A DNA stretch of 64,000 nucleotides from Biostraticola tofi. GTDB lineage: Bacteria > Pseudomonadota > Gammaproteobacteria > Enterobacterales > Enterobacteriaceae. The stretch lies in the NCBI RefSeq assembly GCF_004343195.1, contig NZ_SMCR01000001.1:62001-126000 (forward strand), read 5' to 3'. Position 1 is the first letter of the stretch; every line of letters begins with the position of its first letter. This document shows positions 61,267-64,000 of this stretch, in pieces. A program made the translations under genes and the position numbers. The notes under the pieces were generated by a model. It was not told where the DNA came from. It ran no database searches and was given only the letters and a program-made list of their open reading frames with translations.

Positions 61267-62775
61267 TTACTCTGCCGGCAGGGCAACACCGGGTTGCGCC
61301 GGCTGGCCCAAACCAAACATACCGAACATGCCAAGGAAATCCTGCAACGACATTTTCTGGCCATTCAGGTTAATCTGGCCGTCAGCAAAATAAAAACTGC
61401 TGGTCAGCACATCATCTTTAACCGTGGTCAATTTAAACATCTGCCCCATGGCAGCCAGTCCCTGCACTTGCTGCTTAGCCAGTTTATCGGCATCTTCAGC
61501 GCTGTAGCCCTGCAGTTTGCCGACCTGGGCGGTGGTGTAGGTCGCCATATCAAGCGGTACCGTTAACTTGGCTTCGATTTTGTTGATATAGCGAGAAAAC
61601 GCCTGCTCCGGGGTTTGCGGCTGCTCGGTTGACTGAGCGGGATCATTCATATTCAGTGTCAGGTTGAAGGCGCTCTCGCCTTTGCTGTTCTTCCAGCTTA
61701 GTGGTGCAATGCTCAGGTAAGGGCTGCCCTTCAACGCCGTAGGCAGATTTTGCAGAAATGCCTGCGTAATCTGGGATTGTAACGCAGCAGGTTCAATATC
61801 ACCGGTATGCTGCATAATCTGCTCCACCTGGTCGTGATAGTGGGTACTGAACTGTTCCAGAGCTTTAGGATCCAGGTTAGACAGATTTACCACAGCTTTA
61901 CCGGAGCCGAAATCTTCCCCCTGCACGCTCAGTTTGTCCAGCGAGTAGACAATGTTTACTCCCATTTTCCCATCGGTTTCATCTGCTTTAGTGACCTGCG
62001 AGGGGTTATCGATAACCAAGATATCTTTGCCGTCCAGGTTATAGGCGAGTGATTTAGCCTTCAGGGTATTGTTGCCGATGCTATAGCCTTGGGGGCTGGC
62101 TTTAGTGTCGTTTTCCAGCTTGAATTCCTGCAGCGTCAGCTGTTCATGGTTCTGGCCGGGTTTCTGGTAGCCGATAAGCAGGCTGCTGATGCCACCGTCG
62201 ATTTTAACCGTTTTACCATCACGGCTGACATCGGTATCGAAACTGCCGCCGCTGGAGCGGACCCGTGTTTCCGCTCCTTTGTAATCCAGCTCGGCAAGAT
62301 CAATCGCAGATGCGGTATCGCCGTTGTAGCTGACCCGCGTTTCCGCCGTCAGCGGAGATTGGCCTTTAGCGGCATCAAATGCTGCTTTGCTGGCGGGGGT
62401 ATTTACCAGTTCACTGTGAACTGACGCCATACTCGGGATCAGTACGCCGCGCTTCAACTGTGCAAACGGCAAGGGGCCGTGAGAAACCGCTTCACGAAGA
62501 ACAATTTCTTCGCCGGGCTTGAGGGGTTTGTTTTCGCCGGTACTGCCGTCTGATTGTAACACCAGGTTAAGGTGGCTATTGAACAGGCCGCGCTGGTAAT
62601 CCTGATAGGCAAGCTTAACACCGGCTTCAGGGAATGCGGTGTTCAGGCGATCATTGGCGCTAGCGACCAGACCCGGTAAACGTTGTTCAAATTGCTTGCC
62701 GGTGTACCATGCGGCTCCGGTCCACGCTGCGCCTAATATCACGATCACACTGACCGCTACAAGTGTCTTTTTCAT
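61267..62775 (-). CDS. ydgA: DUF945 protein YdgA, membrane-anchored
   Basis: The 502-residue product begins MKKTLVAVSVIVILGAAWTG, a single N-terminal membrane anchor, followed by a long soluble DUF945 part ending LFGMFGLG-like sequence (FLGMFGMFGLGQPAQPG). E. coli YdgA has 502 residues and also lies beside manA. A role linked to swarming or cell-surface behaviour has been suggested in E. coli; the biochemical role is not known. Confidence 0.9.
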   Translation of the reverse strand: MKKTLVAVSVIVILGAAWTGAAWYTGKQFEQRLPGLVASANDRLNTAFPEAGVKLAYQDYQRGLFNSHLNLVLQSDGSTGENKPLKPGEEIVLREAVSHGPLPFAQLKRGVLIPSMASVHSELVNTPASKAAFDAAKGQSPLTAETRVSYNGDTASAIDLAELDYKGAETRVRSSGGSFDTDVSRDGKTVKIDGGISSLLIGYQKPGQNHEQLTLQEFKLENDTKASPQGYSIGNNTLKAKSLAYNLDGKDILVIDNPSQVTKADETDGKMGVNIVYSLDKLSVQGEDFGSGKAVVNLSNLDPKALEQFSTHYHDQVEQIMQHTGDIEPAALQSQITQAFLQNLPTALKGSPYLSIAPLSWKNSKGESAFNLTLNMNDPAQSTEQPQTPEQAFSRYINKIEAKLTVPLDMATYTTAQVGKLQGYSAEDADKLAKQQVQGLAAMGQMFKLTTVKDDVLTSSFYFADGQINLNGQKMSLQDFLGMFGMFGLGQPAQPGVALPAE

Positions 62776-62899
62776 TATCTGTGCATCCTTTATGGTATTC
62801 CTTATGCCCCATTGCCAGTGGCGACGGCAAAACCAGAGCGTAAACGGGGCTTATCTATCCCCGCCTGTGCTAATAGTAGCAAGAGATGGCTCAACCTGA

Positions 62900-64000
62900 C
62901 TAAAGTTCGTTATAAACCCGTGCCAGACGACCGGTACCGCTGACCTCCACCGGAGACTCTCCGGCCGAGATAAAGGCGGACTCACCCGGCTTAAGCGCCA
63001 GTTGTTCTCCTTCGGCTGTGATGACTGCCTGGCCTTCGACGCAGAACAGGATAGCAGCGCTTTGCTGCGCCAGCCGCTGTGAAACCGTTGACAGCGAATG
63101 GATAGAGAAGGCGAAATCTTCAACCGGGATAGGGAAGGTCAGGGTGCCTTCATGTTTAATGGGGCGTGTAAGCAGCTGATTTTCCGGTTTGGCGACGAAT
63201 TTCACGTTAGCCAGCAATTCAGGCACATCGATATATTTAGGTGTCAGACCTGCGCGCAAAACATTGTCTGAGTTAGCCATCACTTCCAGGGCCACCCCTT
63301 TCAGGTAGGCATGCGGCGTTTCGGCAAATAAAAACATCGCCTCACCGGGCTGCAGGGTAATCACATTGAGCAGCAAAGGAGAGAACAGGCCACTGTCGTC
63401 GGGATAGCTGCCGGCAATCATCCTGATGGTATCCCAAGGCTCGCCATGCTGATGCTCCAGCGCCTTCTTGAGAATATCCAGCGCCAGTGATTTCTCTTCG
63501 CCGGCCATATTGAGCAAATCACCAAACAGGGTGGCGAGATGCGGCTGGTCGGGATGCTGTAAAAAAGCGGCAATGCTGGGATGAGCGCCGGCAATTGGCT
63601 GCAGCAGTGAAACGATGGCGGACGTTTCGCGAAAACCGTTGATAGCCTGGAACGGCGTCAGGGCAAACACCAGTTCAGGCTTATGATTGGCATCTTTGTA
63701 ATTACGATGAGCGGCATCAAGCGGAACGCTGGCCTGGTTCTCTTTGGCATAGCCACGTTCTGCGGCCGCTTTACTCGGGTGGACCTGAATTGACAGCGGT
63801 TCATTGGCGCACAACACTTTGAACAGAAAAGGCAGCTCGCCGAATCGGCGGCTAACCGGCTCACCGAGCATGTTCTCCGGATGAGCGGTAATCACCTCGC
63901 GCAGGGAAATCTCCTGGCCGCTGTCGTCCTGGATGCGGGAACTGCTTTTGGGATGTGCGCCCATCCATAGCTCAGCCATTGGCTTGGCGGAAGGGTTGGC
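62900..64000 (-). CDS. manA: Mannose-6-phosphate isomerase (start beyond window)
   Basis: Zinc enzyme interconverting fructose-6-phosphate and mannose-6-phosphate. The frame is open to the right edge; the last 366 codons are present (the full E. coli protein has 391), reading ANPSAKPMAELWMGAHPKSS (the window ends within the N-terminal part). QVHPSK, the zinc-site KPELVFALTPF and FLFAETPHAYL, VALEVMANSDNVLRAGLTPKYID and a final RVYNEL match E. coli ManA. The true start lies outside the window. It follows ydgA on the same strand with a 124-base gap. Confidence 0.93.
   Translation of the reverse strand, partial: ANPSAKPMAELWMGAHPKSSSRIQDDSGQEISLREVITAHPENMLGEPVSRRFGELPFLFKVLCANEPLSIQVHPSKAAAERGYAKENQASVPLDAAHRNYKDANHKPELVFALTPFQAINGFRETSAIVSLLQPIAGAHPSIAAFLQHPDQPHLATLFGDLLNMAGEEKSLALDILKKALEHQHGEPWDTIRMIAGSYPDDSGLFSPLLLNVITLQPGEAMFLFAETPHAYLKGVALEVMANSDNVLRAGLTPKYIDVPELLANVKFVAKPENQLLTRPIKHEGTLTFPIPVEDFAFSIHSLSTVSQRLAQQSAAILFCVEGQAVITAEGEQLALKPGESAFISAGESPVEVSGTGRLARVYNEL

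Overview
The window is about 64 kb of an enterobacterial chromosome (order Enterobacterales). Almost every gene has a recognisable Escherichia coli counterpart, and the order follows the E. coli K-12 stretch from nlpC through the suf operon, pykF, purR, slyA, tyrS and the rsx operon to manA. The proteins are clearly diverged from E. coli. Many E. coli genes of this stretch are absent (hemP/ydiE, ydiL, ydiH, punC/punR, ydhP, sodB, lhr, nemRA, gstA, malIXY). The layout would fit a Pectobacteriaceae or Sodalis-type lineage, but this was not tested against a database. No insertion sequence, prophage, CRISPR array or clear pseudogene was seen; nearly all genes look full length, so this is not a visibly decaying genome. 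The two window edges cut nlpC (left) and manA (right).

Left third (1-20.2 kb): nlpC end, lplA, selO; aroH and ppsR reading left; ppsA reading right; the sRNA gene rprA with an RcsAB-type box; ydiK; the ydiJ-menI pair; then sufABCDSE behind a 670-bp control region with a Fur box and an IscR type-2 box; then the L,D-transpeptidase gene ldtE.

Middle (20.2-41.8 kb): a 14-bp minisatellite, lpp, pykF, two tRNA-Val(GAC) genes, mdtK/ribE, cfa, purR with a PUR box, the 29-residue membrane protein gene ynhF, mepH, grxD, a 20-bp tandem repeat touching rnt, gloA, ydhL, sodC, slyA/slyB, anmK-mliC-pdxH-tyrS-pdxY, dtpA and nth. Several convergent gene pairs are separated by near-perfect bidirectional terminators.

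Right third (41.8-64 kb): the tightly overlapping rsxABCDGE electron-transfer operon running into nth, ydgK and cnu; then an arabinose module not found at this place in E. coli: araBA reading left, araFGH and araC reading right from a shared 373-bp control region with CRP-like sites, and no araD. Next come ydgJ, a bile-acid:sodium-symporter-family transporter, an AT-rich orphan gene of unknown function, add, ydgA and manA.

Functionally the window is mostly core metabolism and stress physiology: Fe-S assembly (suf, grxD, nth and rsx as users or partners), the gluconeogenic/glycolytic switch (ppsA, ppsR, pykF), envelope maintenance (lpp, ldtE, nlpC, mepH, slyB, mliC), vitamin B6 salvage (pdxH, pdxY) and pentose uptake. 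No convincing new multi-gene system was found. The items most worth a second look are the diverged RprA, the distant Fur box upstream of suf, the rearranged arabinose wiring, the orphan gene near 59.4 kb and the three intergenic tandem repeats.
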